Below the pieces are notes generated by a model. That model was not told the DNA's origin. It did no database searches and worked only from the letters and a program-made list of their open reading frames with translations. The position numbers were made by a program, and so were the translations under genes. DNA of 64,000 nt from Hanamia caeni (lineage in GTDB: Bacteria > Bacteroidota > Bacteroidia > Chitinophagales > Chitinophagaceae), in contig NZ_RJJR01000011.1 of assembly GCF_003721595.1 (NCBI RefSeq), forward strand, positions 124,001 through 188,000, in the 5' to 3' direction. Shown here piece after piece: positions 42,389 to 52,082 of the stretch (its first letter is position 1; each line of letters begins with the position of its first letter).

Positions 42389-42415
42389 CCGGGAAGACAA
42401 TAGTTGTCTTCCCGG
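42389..42415 (-). terminator. Perfect 12-pair hairpin between the susC-susD-DUF3823 block and the GH2 gene
   Basis: CCGGGAAGACAA, loop TAG, TTGTCTTCCCGG. It lacks a long U run (TTAAGAAATTT follows on the minus strand), so it may act as a partial terminator or a 3'-end stabiliser of the susCD messenger rather than a full stop. Confidence 0.7.
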
Positions 42416-42451
42416 CATTTAAAAAGGAGTAATAATTTATTTGGATATTCC

Positions 42452-43177
42452 TTATTTGATTTGAACTTTTTCAACCGGTGAAAAAATCATATCCTCGATG
42501 TTCACGATTTTGATTCCGACACGGGCAAATAAATAATCCTGGCTATTGGCCAAAACCTTGTCAGAAAATGGCACTGTTACCTTCAACGTAATATTACCCG
42601 GATCGGTAATTGACCCTCCTGGTAAATCCATGAAAGCGATGTTATCTCCACCTGACACGAATTGAGTTTTGTTGATATATAAACTCACTCTTTCAATATC
42701 TTTTGCCATAGCTGGGTCAGTAATAATCTTGTCGGCTTTGAATGATGCATTAATAGTGCTGTCTGAACTATTGAATGAAAATTGGGCATTACGAACCATA
42801 TAAAACGGCGTTACTTCGAGATCCACTGTTTGATCGCCTTTCATTGTGATTGATAAAGAATCAGGGTTTCCGTTTGCGTCCTGTTTCCACATAAAAGGTC
42901 CCTGGCCGTTAGGGATAATCAATTTGTAGTCGCCGTCAAATAAAGCCTGGGAGTAGCTTCCGTTTTGTGCAAATGTTCCGCCGATTGGACCTACTTTTCC
43001 AAAACCATATTGATATAATTGATAAGGAACCTGGTTTCTTTCCACCTGGATTGAATCGCCCTGGTATACCAGCCTGCCTGTTAAATAAGATCCGGGAGGC
43101 GCATAATTATCTTTTTTGCAGGAAGCAAAAGAAATCATTAGTGCGATAATTGATACATATTTTAAACAAAGCTTCAT
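42452..43177 (-). CDS. DUF3823 lipoprotein of the SusCD system
   Basis: 241 residues with lipobox SFASC (Cys20). The N-terminal beta domain (GSYLTGRLVYQGDSIQVERN, FDGDYKLIIPNGQGPFMW) is DUF3823, followed by a second beta-sandwich (YINKTQFVSGGDNI, ARVGIKIVNIEDMIFSP). Proteins of this family follow susD and are thought to be surface glycan-binding proteins (SusE/F-like role). It is 95 bases after susD in the same operon. Confidence 0.85.
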   Translation of the reverse strand: MKLCLKYVSIIALMISFASCKKDNYAPPGSYLTGRLVYQGDSIQVERNQVPYQLYQYGFGKVGPIGGTFAQNGSYSQALFDGDYKLIIPNGQGPFMWKQDANGNPDSLSITMKGDQTVDLEVTPFYMVRNAQFSFNSSDSTINASFKADKIITDPAMAKDIERVSLYINKTQFVSGGDNIAFMDLPGGSITDPGNITLKVTVPFSDKVLANSQDYLFARVGIKIVNIEDMIFSPVEKVQIK

Positions 43178-43272
43178 AAGATTAATTTTTTATTGATGTT
43201 GATGATCCGCTACAGTAAAAGGATAAATATTGATATTTTTTAAATTCATGTTCTTTAATTGAGCTATTCCAT

Positions 43273-45195
43273 TTATTGATTAGGTTGCCTTACAATCTTG
43301 GGATTGGCGGCAATCACTCCATCGGGGATTTGAGTATAATAATTTCCGATAAGAAAACGATTTACGCCTGTAACCAATGCCGGCAATGTTTCCTTAAACA
43401 CCCATTTATAATCATCGGGATGTGCCGGATCGTATTGACGATAAGGCCACAAACCCCACGGCTGTGTACTGTGTTTTTTTGCATTACCAATATTGCTTTT
43501 TAAATCGCCTAAGGTAGTAGGTACTCCATCCCAGCGATAAGTGGCCAGCCTCCAGCGCTTCATATCGTAAAAGTATAACCCTTCAAATGCCAGCTCCACT
43601 CTTCTTTCATGAACGATGCGATCAAAAGTAATATCAGCGGCAGCTAAGGGCGTTGTCAATCCGGCCCTGGCCCTTACCAAGTTCATATATTGCGCAGCAG
43701 AATTTGCATCGCCCAATTCAAAAGAAGCCTCAGCAGCATTTAATAATACTTCTCCAAAACGATAGCGTATAAATGCCACTTCACTTCCCTGCCCTCTTCT
43801 TCCGGAACCTACTGTTGGGTCAAGATATTTGCGGACATAAAAACCACTTTGGGTTCTTAATTCAAGCCCGTTAATAGGGCCATCCGTTCCTACTACCTGC
43901 ACTTCGGGACCTCCGGGCACAATAGACTTTAAATGGCCTGACTGGTCACTTGTTACGATTGAGCCATCCGGAAGCCGGTATCCGGCCCAGATATCCACTG
44001 TCTGTCCTTTAAATTTTCCACCGGGAAGAAGGATTGTTCCGGCAAGCCGTGCATCCCGGTCGGCAAAAATATCCTGGACATCATCATAGATTATCGGACT
44101 TCCGGAACCATTAGTAGTAGCGAAAGGGGCATAAGTATTGTCGAGCTTTTCAAAGTTTTCTGCCAGATTAAGAGAGGGGTCTAATCGGCCTGCATCGCCA
44201 CCTTCATCAGAAAATGAATAAGGCTGATCGTTTGTGGTGAAGGCATGAGTTTTTCCTCCCTGCTGAAAATCTTCAAAGAAGATAGTTTCAGGGCTGTTCT
44301 TGTCCAGAAACACATTGGCAAAATTGTCGGATAGCTGTGCCATGGAAGAACCATCAGGCGCGGTTTTCAACTTATACGCCCCGGCTTCGCCATTGATAAG
44401 TTCTTTTGCTGCTCTTAAAGCTATGGTGTAATAACCATCGGCCATGGAAGCCGGGATGCCTACTTCGCCAGCGGGCAGCGACACCTGCGGTGTGGTAGCG
44501 CCGTACTTTGCAATTGAGCCTGCATAAAGAGCAGCACGGCATTCCATAGCCAGCGCAGCTCCCTTGCTGGCCCTTGATTTTTCATTAATATCAGAAGGTA
44601 AATCATTTTTGATGGCTTCCGCTTCACTGATGATGAAGTCGTACATTTCAGATTCTTTGGCCCTGGGCACCTGAAGGTTGTCTACTTTGCCGCTATAGTC
44701 GTAATCCAATGTTTGCAATACCAGCGGAACGCCGCCATATCTTTTTGTCATTTCGAAGTAGAAGTTGGCCCTGAGAAAGCGGCCTTCTGCATAAAATCTT
44801 TTTTTATCAGCATCTGATAATTTTTCTGAAGCGCTGTCGCGCTGAAGAAATAGATTCAGGTCACGAATATATCGATAGCTGTCAGTCCAGTTGAGGCCCC
44901 AGCTATCATAGTTCCAGCCTGTGCGTTGAACGATATATGCGCTTCCGTTTTCTGAAGGGAAACTTTCACTAAAATCCGCAAAAGTTCTCCAGCCATCTCC
45001 ATCCAAAGAACTAAAGTCAACCTGCCTGTTATATAAATCAGCAAGTACAGAAAGTACCAGCTTTGGATCACTGAATACCTGGTCGTTGGTTAAGAAAGTG
45101 TTTGGCTGCACATCCAGGAAGGAACTGTCTTTTTCACAACCCCATGCCGTGATCATCACAACCGCTGTTAATATTATTGAGATTCTCTTTTTCAT
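43273..45195 (-). CDS. SusD/RagB family nutrient-binding outer-membrane lipoprotein
   Basis: 640 residues with lipobox TAWGC (Cys20). The SusD-like N-terminal domain opens FLDVQPNTFLTNDQVFSDP. The TPR-containing core includes RFLRANFYFEMTKRYGGVPL and the RagB/SusD C-terminal domain holds RYGEVLL-like text (RYRFGEVLLNAAEASFELG) and RIVHERRVELAFEGLYFYDM. It caps the SusC channel and binds the glycan outside the cell. The gap from susC is 27 bases. Confidence 0.96.
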   Translation of the reverse strand: MKKRISIILTAVVMITAWGCEKDSSFLDVQPNTFLTNDQVFSDPKLVLSVLADLYNRQVDFSSLDGDGWRTFADFSESFPSENGSAYIVQRTGWNYDSWGLNWTDSYRYIRDLNLFLQRDSASEKLSDADKKRFYAEGRFLRANFYFEMTKRYGGVPLVLQTLDYDYSGKVDNLQVPRAKESEMYDFIISEAEAIKNDLPSDINEKSRASKGAALAMECRAALYAGSIAKYGATTPQVSLPAGEVGIPASMADGYYTIALRAAKELINGEAGAYKLKTAPDGSSMAQLSDNFANVFLDKNSPETIFFEDFQQGGKTHAFTTNDQPYSFSDEGGDAGRLDPSLNLAENFEKLDNTYAPFATTNGSGSPIIYDDVQDIFADRDARLAGTILLPGGKFKGQTVDIWAGYRLPDGSIVTSDQSGHLKSIVPGGPEVQVVGTDGPINGLELRTQSGFYVRKYLDPTVGSGRRGQGSEVAFIRYRFGEVLLNAAEASFELGDANSAAQYMNLVRARAGLTTPLAAADITFDRIVHERRVELAFEGLYFYDMKRWRLATYRWDGVPTTLGDLKSNIGNAKKHSTQPWGLWPYRQYDPAHPDDYKWVFKETLPALVTGVNRFLIGNYYTQIPDGVIAANPKIVRQPNQ

Positions 45196-45222
45196 TTAAA
45201 TTATTTTTTCCGGATTTGAATA

Positions 45223-48200
45223 TTATAAAGAAAGGTTGATACCCACGTTAATCACCCTGTTTTGTGGAAACTGGAGGCCGTTATCATCTACGCTTTCAGG
45301 ATCCACCCCATAACTTGCAAGGTTATCAATTGAAAAAAGATCATATCCATTAATATATACTCTTGCTGATTGAATTTTCACCCTGTCAAGAACCGTTCTC
45401 GGTAACGAATAGCCAAGCTCAATCGTCCTGGCGCGGAAATAAGTAACATTATGCAACCAGAAAGTTGAATTTCTTTGGCCAGCCACTTCATAATCACTGT
45501 GGCCAAATCCGGGATTGTACCTGTTAGCCGGATATTTTCCAGGAATCCATGCGCTATTCGGGTCATAAATATTTGCCCTGTGCCACCTGTCTTCAAAAAT
45601 GGCATTCAGGTTTCCATTATTCTGGAAAGCCCAGCGCTGTTCCCAGTTCTGGAACCATGAGAAACCGGAGGCTCCTGAGAAGTCAGCATGAAAATCAAAT
45701 CCGTTATAGGCAAGTGAAAAATTAAATCCAAAATTGATTTGAGGCTGTGCGCCATACGCGTAGCTTATTGGGCGCTGGTCGTATTCATCTATTTTGCCAT
45801 CGCCGTTTATATCTTTATAAATCAGATCTCCAGGCAAAAGCGTTCGGTTTCCCTGCCCATCAATGTCTACTTTATAATTATTGATTTCATCCTGTGATTT
45901 AAACTGTCCTATATAAATATAGCCCCAGTCTTTATCCGTAAATCGTTCTTCGCCGGAATTCCGGTATTGATCCCACGAATTATTAAACAACGGATTATAG
46001 GAGTTAAGAAATTTAGACCGGGTATAGGATAGATTACCACCTACTGTAAAGTTTACTTTGCCCGCTCGTCCAAAATAATTTAAAGAACCTTCCTCGCCAT
46101 ATTGCGCATCCGAATTTATATTCTGATCTGCCAGGTCGTACCCAACTTCTTCAGGAAGCAATACATCGTTTTTGGGCCCCGGTAAGCCGGTTCGTTTTCG
46201 ATAAAACCAATCAAATGTTCCCGAAAGTTTTCCGTTAAGCAAAGTGAAGTCCATGCCCACATCCGTTATTTTACTTTTTAGCCATGACAGGGTAGTGACG
46301 GGTACGCCTTTATCCCTTGAGGCAGGAATTATTCTTCCATCCAAAATCGCATTTCCCTGTGTGCCGTAATTATATCCTGAAAGGAATGCAAATTGAGCAA
46401 CTATAGGTTGATTTACGTCATAAGGATTTCGGTCGTCACCCAAAATACCATAAGAAGCCCTTAATTTTAAAGAACTGATCACGTTCGTTTTATTACCAAG
46501 CATTGCCTGAAAAAACGGTTCTTCGCTTATTCTCCAACCTACAGATCCACCTGGAAAATAGCCTACCTGATGTCCCGGGGCAAATAAGTAAGAAGCATCA
46601 CGCCTTGCGGAGCCTTCGATTATGTACTTGTTATCGTAGCTATAAGTAATACGGCCAATATATCCGATACGGGCTGTTGTATTATCCTCATCAGTATATT
46701 GATCGATAATCGGATACGTAACCAGCGGAATAAAATTGGATTGAGGATTAGCGTGCAGCCAGTTCCTTAAATAATGCTCTTTTATTCTTTCTGCTACCAA
46801 GGTAGCGCCTATAGTACTTTTTCCAAATGTATTATTGTAATTCGCCTGCAACTGCAATGTTGTATTGATATGCTTGATCTGCTCGCGGTCGCGCCATGGA
46901 TTGGTGGCCCCTCCCGTTCTTTTGTAAGTACTATCAACATAAGTGTAAGCATCATACGTATATTCCTGGTTATTTTCCAGTTCGTCAGCCATGTAATAAG
47001 AACCTAACCCTTTTATCGTTAATCCGTTCACCCATGGAATGTCCCAGTCTATATGAAAATTGGTTTGAATTACGCGCCAATCCGATCTGAATTTACCAGA
47101 CAGGTTATTATTTAAAAAAGCGTAGTTTGATTCCAGGTGATCGCCCAGGTCGTTAAGATAAGCCGGGTTGTCATTAGCGTAAGGCCTTTCCTGTGGCGTA
47201 TTTCTCAATACAGCGAGCCTTGCCAAAAAGTAGTCATCTCCGCCGGGCACACCGGGATTTCTTCTTGTTTCTACGCGGCCGTTAATGTCAAAGCCAACTT
47301 TTAGCCCGTTGGTTAATTTGGCAGTTACATTGGATTGAATGTTAGTGCGGTTAAAATTGTATTCTTTTCCCAAAACAGAATTTTGAAAAAGATTGGTTCC
47401 TGAAACATAATAATTTACTTTATCGGAACCACCGCTGATATTGACATTGACCGAACTTAACGGTGCTCCGTTATTATTTAAAACATAATCCCTCCAGTTA
47501 AAGCTCCTGTAAATAGGGTTAGTTAAGTTTTTTGCATCAATCAAATCCTGTGCGCTGATGCCTGTTTGTGGCACCCAACCTGTATCCGAATACAAAAAGC
47601 CATTTGAATTTATTTGCGCATCTGCTTTGTAATATAAGAAGTCTGGTGTATTGGTAACTACTTTAGGAAACCGGAAGAAGCTTTGCCAGCCGTTATAGGC
47701 GTTTACATTAATATTATTGCGGCCTGTCCTTCCTTTTTTGGTAGTAACCACTACCACGCCATTGGCAGCTCTAACTCCATAAATAGCGGCAGAGGCGTCT
47801 TTCAACACTGTAATACTTTCAACATCATTAGGGGCGAGGTTATTGAACTGGCCTTCATCCTGCTGAATTCCATCTATTACATAAAGAGGGCTGCCCATAT
47901 TACGGATCTGGATGGATGCGCCAGCTCCGGGACGGCCCTCAGCCTGGCGAAATGTTACGCCAGGTAGTTTGCCCGCAAGCGTAGTGCTGACTGTTGAACC
48001 GCCATGAACACGCTCAATATCCTTGCTGGTAACGGTGGAGATGGCACCGGTTAAAGATTCTTTTTTTTGCGTACCGTAACCAACAACTACTACTTCATTC
48101 AGCCCCGTAATATCAGGTTGCAATTGTACATTTATTGCAGTTTGCCCAGAAATGGAGCGGGTTTCGGGTTTCATGCCAATGTACGAGAACTGAATACTTT

Positions 48201-48507
48201 TATCAGCCGCCGTCACAGGAATGGAGTAGGTACCGCCTTCCTGTGTTACCACTGTTTTTTTGGAATGATCCGCAGTAACGGTTACACCAATCAGCAAATT
48301 GCCGGAAGTATCGCTTACGATTCCGGACACCACAGTTGTGTTCTGGGCACGGCCTAAAGAAGAAATCAGCATAAACAGGGAAAAAAGAAAAATTCCCTGA
48401 AAATGCCAACTAAAATTTCTTCTCCGGGTATTATCGTGCCGTGCTCTGTTCATTGTTTGCACGCCAATTTTCATAATCCAGGTTTTAATTTCTAGTAGAT
48501 AATGCAT
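45223..48507 (-). CDS. SusC/RagA family TonB-dependent outer-membrane transporter
   Basis: Up to 1094 residues. After a signal peptide (hydrophobic core IFLFSLFMLISSLG, cleavage near RAQ) comes a carboxypeptidase-regulatory-like domain (VVSGIVSDTSGNLLIGVTV), the TonB-box region EVVVVGYGTQKKESLTGAIS, a plug (LAGKLPGVTFRQAEGRPGAG, YVIDGIQQDEG, ITVLKDASAAIYG) and a large barrel ending VINVGINLSL. It imports oligosaccharide through the outer membrane using TonB energy. ATGs at codons 12 and 19 are alternative starts. First gene of the PUL operon; it diverges from its regulator. Confidence 0.96.
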   Translation of the reverse strand: MHYLLEIKTWIMKIGVQTMNRARHDNTRRRNFSWHFQGIFLFSLFMLISSLGRAQNTTVVSGIVSDTSGNLLIGVTVTADHSKKTVVTQEGGTYSIPVTAADKSIQFSYIGMKPETRSISGQTAINVQLQPDITGLNEVVVVGYGTQKKESLTGAISTVTSKDIERVHGGSTVSTTLAGKLPGVTFRQAEGRPGAGASIQIRNMGSPLYVIDGIQQDEGQFNNLAPNDVESITVLKDASAAIYGVRAANGVVVVTTKKGRTGRNNINVNAYNGWQSFFRFPKVVTNTPDFLYYKADAQINSNGFLYSDTGWVPQTGISAQDLIDAKNLTNPIYRSFNWRDYVLNNNGAPLSSVNVNISGGSDKVNYYVSGTNLFQNSVLGKEYNFNRTNIQSNVTAKLTNGLKVGFDINGRVETRRNPGVPGGDDYFLARLAVLRNTPQERPYANDNPAYLNDLGDHLESNYAFLNNNLSGKFRSDWRVIQTNFHIDWDIPWVNGLTIKGLGSYYMADELENNQEYTYDAYTYVDSTYKRTGGATNPWRDREQIKHINTTLQLQANYNNTFGKSTIGATLVAERIKEHYLRNWLHANPQSNFIPLVTYPIIDQYTDEDNTTARIGYIGRITYSYDNKYIIEGSARRDASYLFAPGHQVGYFPGGSVGWRISEEPFFQAMLGNKTNVISSLKLRASYGILGDDRNPYDVNQPIVAQFAFLSGYNYGTQGNAILDGRIIPASRDKGVPVTTLSWLKSKITDVGMDFTLLNGKLSGTFDWFYRKRTGLPGPKNDVLLPEEVGYDLADQNINSDAQYGEEGSLNYFGRAGKVNFTVGGNLSYTRSKFLNSYNPLFNNSWDQYRNSGEERFTDKDWGYIYIGQFKSQDEINNYKVDIDGQGNRTLLPGDLIYKDINGDGKIDEYDQRPISYAYGAQPQINFGFNFSLAYNGFDFHADFSGASGFSWFQNWEQRWAFQNNGNLNAIFEDRWHRANIYDPNSAWIPGKYPANRYNPGFGHSDYEVAGQRNSTFWLHNVTYFRARTIELGYSLPRTVLDRVKIQSARVYINGYDLFSIDNLASYGVDPESVDDNGLQFPQNRVINVGINLSL

Positions 48508-48644
48508 ATACGTTTGTTCAAACTGTTGTTTTGTTCATGATGTGTAAAAGCCTAATACGTTAATTGTTTGTCGCAATACTTTAGATGCGGGCTGCCATTT
48601 TATCTGAAATATTTTCTATTGGGTTTTGCCCTCCTTTTTCATCA

Positions 48645-48660
48645 TAGAAAAAGTTTTCTA
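48645..48660. promoter_or_regulatory. Inverted repeat, possible operator
   Basis: TAGAAAA-AG-TTTTCTA is a perfect 16-base palindrome with a two-base centre. A candidate site for the AraC-type response regulator, although that class often uses direct repeats. Confidence 0.35.
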
Positions 48661-48754
48661 AATCAAAGTGTGAAATAAGTGATAAAAATCGGGTTTTGTT
48701 ATTCAGAGGGTATCAAAAATTGTACGTTTTGTTTCATTTTTCTTAACAATTACA

Positions 48755-48768
48755 TTTCATAAATGAAA
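48755..48768. promoter_or_regulatory. Second inverted repeat, possible operator
   Basis: TTTCAT-AA-ATGAAA is a perfect 14-base palindrome about 130 bases before the kinase start. Confidence 0.35.
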
Positions 48769-48897
48769 AAAATCATCAGTGAATAGATTTTTTATTTTGA
48801 ATGAGAGGGCCTTGCAGCTGTGGAATAAATCATATTTTCAATTAGCAGTAAACGGACAAATTTTGCTATTTTACATTTTCAAAGTAACAGTCTTTAT

Positions 48898-51800
48898 ATG
48901 AACTCTACCATTGCCAAAACATTATATGTGTTCTTTTTGGTATTGTTGTTAATAAATGTCCGGGGTAAAGGCCAGCCATATTATTTCAGGCATTTACAGG
49001 TAGAAAACGGGCTTTCAAATAATACCGTCTACTTTATATGCCAGGATTCAAAAGGATTTATTTGGGCTGCAACAAAGGATGGCCTTAACCGGTTTGATGG
49101 GGTTCATTTTAAAGTTTTCAGGATAGACAATGAAAAAAATAAAAAGCAGCCCGGGGCAGATTATATTTTTTGTATCAACCCCCGAAAAAATGGATGGCTG
49201 TGGATCGGAAGCCAGCAGGGGCTTTACCAATATAACCCGATAAAAGAGAAGCTTGAGCCTTTTATTGATTCGTTAAAAAATATTTATGATATCACGATAG
49301 ACAGGGAAGGACAAATGTGGTTTATTTCTTCGTCCACTGTATGCCGATATAACTTTACAACAAAAAAGCTGCGTCAATATGCTCCATCTGATTTTTTCTT
49401 CGCAACTACTCTTTGCCTGGCAAAGGATGGAACTATATGGGCCGGAACTCAACATGGCTTTTTAGAAAAATACAACCCTCAAACAGATTCATTTAATGCA
49501 TTTAATATATTTTCGAATTCGCCAAACCCTAACAGCAAGTGGATCCAAAAAATCCATAGCGGCGATAGCAATCAAATTTTCGCAGGCACAACAAGTCAGG
49601 GTCTTAAGATTTTTAATACTGCCAACAATTCATATAAAGATGTACTTACCTACAACCCCGACAAAACCACCATTTTTGTGAGGGAAATTTTGCAAAATTC
49701 AAAAAAAGAATATTGGATTGCAACGGAATCAGGAATATTTATTTATAATACGGAAAGCAAAACTTTTACGAATCTTAAAAAAAATTTCCAGGACCCTTAT
49801 TCATTAAATGATAATGCAGTTTACGCGCTTTTTAAAGACGCCGAAGGTGGAATATGGGCCGGCACTTTCTTTGGTGGCATTAATTATTATGCAAAAGAAA
49901 ATGGCGCTTTCAAAAAATATTTTCCAAACGATTCAGAAAATTCTTTAAGTGGAAATGCAGTAAGGGAAATTTGTAAAGATAAATATGGAAATTTATGGGT
50001 AGGCACCGAAGATGGCGGCCTTAATAAAATAAATAATGCCACGGGTGCCATCACTCATTTTAAGCCAACAGGCGAAAACGGCAGCATCGCCTACACAAAC
50101 GTGCATGGTTTGCTTGCCGACGACGATAATTTATGGATAGGAACTTTTGAACATGGCATTGACTTAATGGACATACAAACTGGAAAAGTGAAGAAGCATT
50201 ATTCCGTTAAGCAGGGCAATGGCCTTAGAAGTAACTTTGCGCTTTGTTTCACTCGTACCAGGGAAGGCAAAATTATCGTCGGTACAAGTGAAGGACTGTA
50301 TTATTATGACAGGCCAAAAGACGATTTTGTTTTATTTCCCCAGGTACCTGTCAATTCATTTATCACTGCAGTTACAGAAAGCAGCGACAAGGTAATCTGG
50401 GTAGCTACCAATAATAACGGCGCCTTTTGGATTGACCTTGTATCCGGTGCCCACGGTCAGTTTCAGAATATAAGCGGCAACAAAAATTCACTGAATAGTA
50501 ATTATCTGAATGATGTATTTGCAGATAGTAAAGATAACATCTGGTTTGCTTCAGAAGGCGGAGGCATCTGCAGCCTGGACAGCTCGCGCAAATCTTTCAC
50601 CCGCTACTCAACGGCCGATGGCCTCCCCAGCGATTTTGTTTTTAAAATAATTGAAGATGATCAAAAAAGCATGTGGGCCACTACCTCCAATGGCTTAGTA
50701 AATTTTGGGCCTCATTTTCAAAACCCGATTGTGTATACCAGGGCAAATGGATTGCTGGGAAATCAGTTTAATTATCATTCGGGGTTTAAAGATGAAAAAG
50801 GCTGTCTGTATTTTGGCTGCGTCAAAGGCATGATTTCGTTTTCTCCAAAAGATTTGGCAAAGAGCCGGTATTCACCGCCATTGTATATTACAGGCATCCA
50901 GGTTTTTAATAATGAATTGAATCCCGAGGATAGCGATTCAGTTTTAAGCGAATCCATTATTGATACAAAAAAAATAACGCTTCCTTATCAGCAATCTTCT
51001 ATCAGCTTTGATTTTGCGGCCTTAAGTTACCTGTCGCCCGAAATGATTCAATACAGGTATAAGTTAGAGGGCCTCGATAACTCATGGACCAAAATCAAAG
51101 CCAACCGCAGGATATATTTTACCAATCTATCGCCTGGTGATTATCAGTTAAAAATAATGGCATCCCTTAACGGTACGTGGGATAATAAAAATATAAAAGT
51201 GCTTACTATCCGCATCAATCCACCGCTGTGGGCTACCTGGTGGGCGTATGTATTGTATGCATTAGCGGCAATCGCTATATCATTTTATTTTATCCGCAGC
51301 TTCCGTAGAAGGCACCAGGAGAAAAAGGAAAAGGAAATATATGAAAGTAAAATTGAATTTTTTACTAATGTGGCGCATGAAATACGAACGCCGCTTACAT
51401 TGATAAAAGGCCCAGTTGAAAATCTTCTTGAAAGAAGAAATGAAATGACTGGTATGGAGGAAGACCTTGAGTGCCTGGATAGGAACACGAACAGGCTCAT
51501 ACAATTAATATCACAAATCCTTGATTTCAGGCAAACAGAGATTAAGAATTTTTCGCTTGATTTTACCCGGGTCAATATGAATGAAACGCTTATGGGCACT
51601 TTTACAAGATTTAAAATTTTAGCCCAGAAAAGGAACCTGGACTATCAAATTAACCTGCCCGCAGATGAGATATATACTATGGCGGATGCTGAAGCTATTC
51701 AAAAAATTTTGAGTAACCTGTTAGCCAATGCCGTGAAATACGCTGAAAAAATTGTTTATATAAACTTATTGCCCGCACAAAAAGAAAGCAATTCCCTTGT

Positions 51801-52074
51801 GATCATTTTTGAAAATGATGGATTCATTATAAAAACAGAAATGGCTGAGAAAATATTTGAACCTTTTTACAGGTTAAAAGAAACGAAATATCAAAAAGGG
51901 ACTGGCATAGGCCTGGCGCTGTCCAGGTCGCTTACACAATTGCACAAGGGTAGCCTGAGAATGACTTTTGTGCAAAATAATTTAAATACCTTTGTACTAA
52001 CGTTGCCGCTTGAGCCAGAAAAAACCCAGCCGAGAGTTACAGTGAAGAAGGAACTGCAAATCATAGACAAATAA
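48898..52074 (+). CDS. Propeller sensor histidine kinase of the PUL (N-terminal half of a split HTCS)
   Basis: 1058 residues. A signal sequence is followed by two seven-bladed periplasmic propellers built from two-component-regulator repeats (SKGFIWAATKDGLNRFDG, NGWLWIGSQQGLYQY, GNLWVGTEDGGLNK), then a Y_Y_Y domain (about 690-775). The transmembrane span is WWAYVLYALAAIAISFYFI (about 782-800). The HisKA box NVAHEIRTPLTLIKGP has His827. The ATPase domain has NLLANAVKYA and GTGIGLALSRS, but the G1 box reads ENDGFII instead of DxGxG. The receiver and AraC domains usually fused to this class are absent and are encoded by the next gene eight bases downstream. Confidence 0.92.
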   Translation: MNSTIAKTLYVFFLVLLLINVRGKGQPYYFRHLQVENGLSNNTVYFICQDSKGFIWAATKDGLNRFDGVHFKVFRIDNEKNKKQPGADYIFCINPRKNGWLWIGSQQGLYQYNPIKEKLEPFIDSLKNIYDITIDREGQMWFISSSTVCRYNFTTKKLRQYAPSDFFFATTLCLAKDGTIWAGTQHGFLEKYNPQTDSFNAFNIFSNSPNPNSKWIQKIHSGDSNQIFAGTTSQGLKIFNTANNSYKDVLTYNPDKTTIFVREILQNSKKEYWIATESGIFIYNTESKTFTNLKKNFQDPYSLNDNAVYALFKDAEGGIWAGTFFGGINYYAKENGAFKKYFPNDSENSLSGNAVREICKDKYGNLWVGTEDGGLNKINNATGAITHFKPTGENGSIAYTNVHGLLADDDNLWIGTFEHGIDLMDIQTGKVKKHYSVKQGNGLRSNFALCFTRTREGKIIVGTSEGLYYYDRPKDDFVLFPQVPVNSFITAVTESSDKVIWVATNNNGAFWIDLVSGAHGQFQNISGNKNSLNSNYLNDVFADSKDNIWFASEGGGICSLDSSRKSFTRYSTADGLPSDFVFKIIEDDQKSMWATTSNGLVNFGPHFQNPIVYTRANGLLGNQFNYHSGFKDEKGCLYFGCVKGMISFSPKDLAKSRYSPPLYITGIQVFNNELNPEDSDSVLSESIIDTKKITLPYQQSSISFDFAALSYLSPEMIQYRYKLEGLDNSWTKIKANRRIYFTNLSPGDYQLKIMASLNGTWDNKNIKVLTIRINPPLWATWWAYVLYALAAIAISFYFIRSFRRRHQEKKEKEIYESKIEFFTNVAHEIRTPLTLIKGPVENLLERRNEMTGMEEDLECLDRNTNRLIQLISQILDFRQTEIKNFSLDFTRVNMNETLMGTFTRFKILAQKRNLDYQINLPADEIYTMADAEAIQKILSNLLANAVKYAEKIVYINLLPAQKESNSLVIIFENDGFIIKTEMAEKIFEPFYRLKETKYQKGTGIGLALSRSLTQLHKGSLRMTFVQNNLNTFVLTLPLEPEKTQPRVTVKKELQIIDK

Positions 52075-52082
52075 ATTATTGC

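Larger units (their letters stand above)
48508..48897. promoter_or_regulatory. Divergent regulatory region between susC and the sensor kinase
   Basis: A 390-base gene-free, AT-rich stretch. No perfect TAnnTTTG is present in either direction, which fits an activator-dependent promoter. It holds two perfect inverted repeats (48645-48660 and 48755-48768) and two copies of GGGTTTTG 70 bases apart (48621-48628 and 48691-48698). Confidence 0.6.

Noticed and set aside
48508-48897. Small protein or RNA gene in the divergent PUL gap
   Set aside because: No ORF with a plausible start or family, and no terminator-like hairpin followed by a T run.
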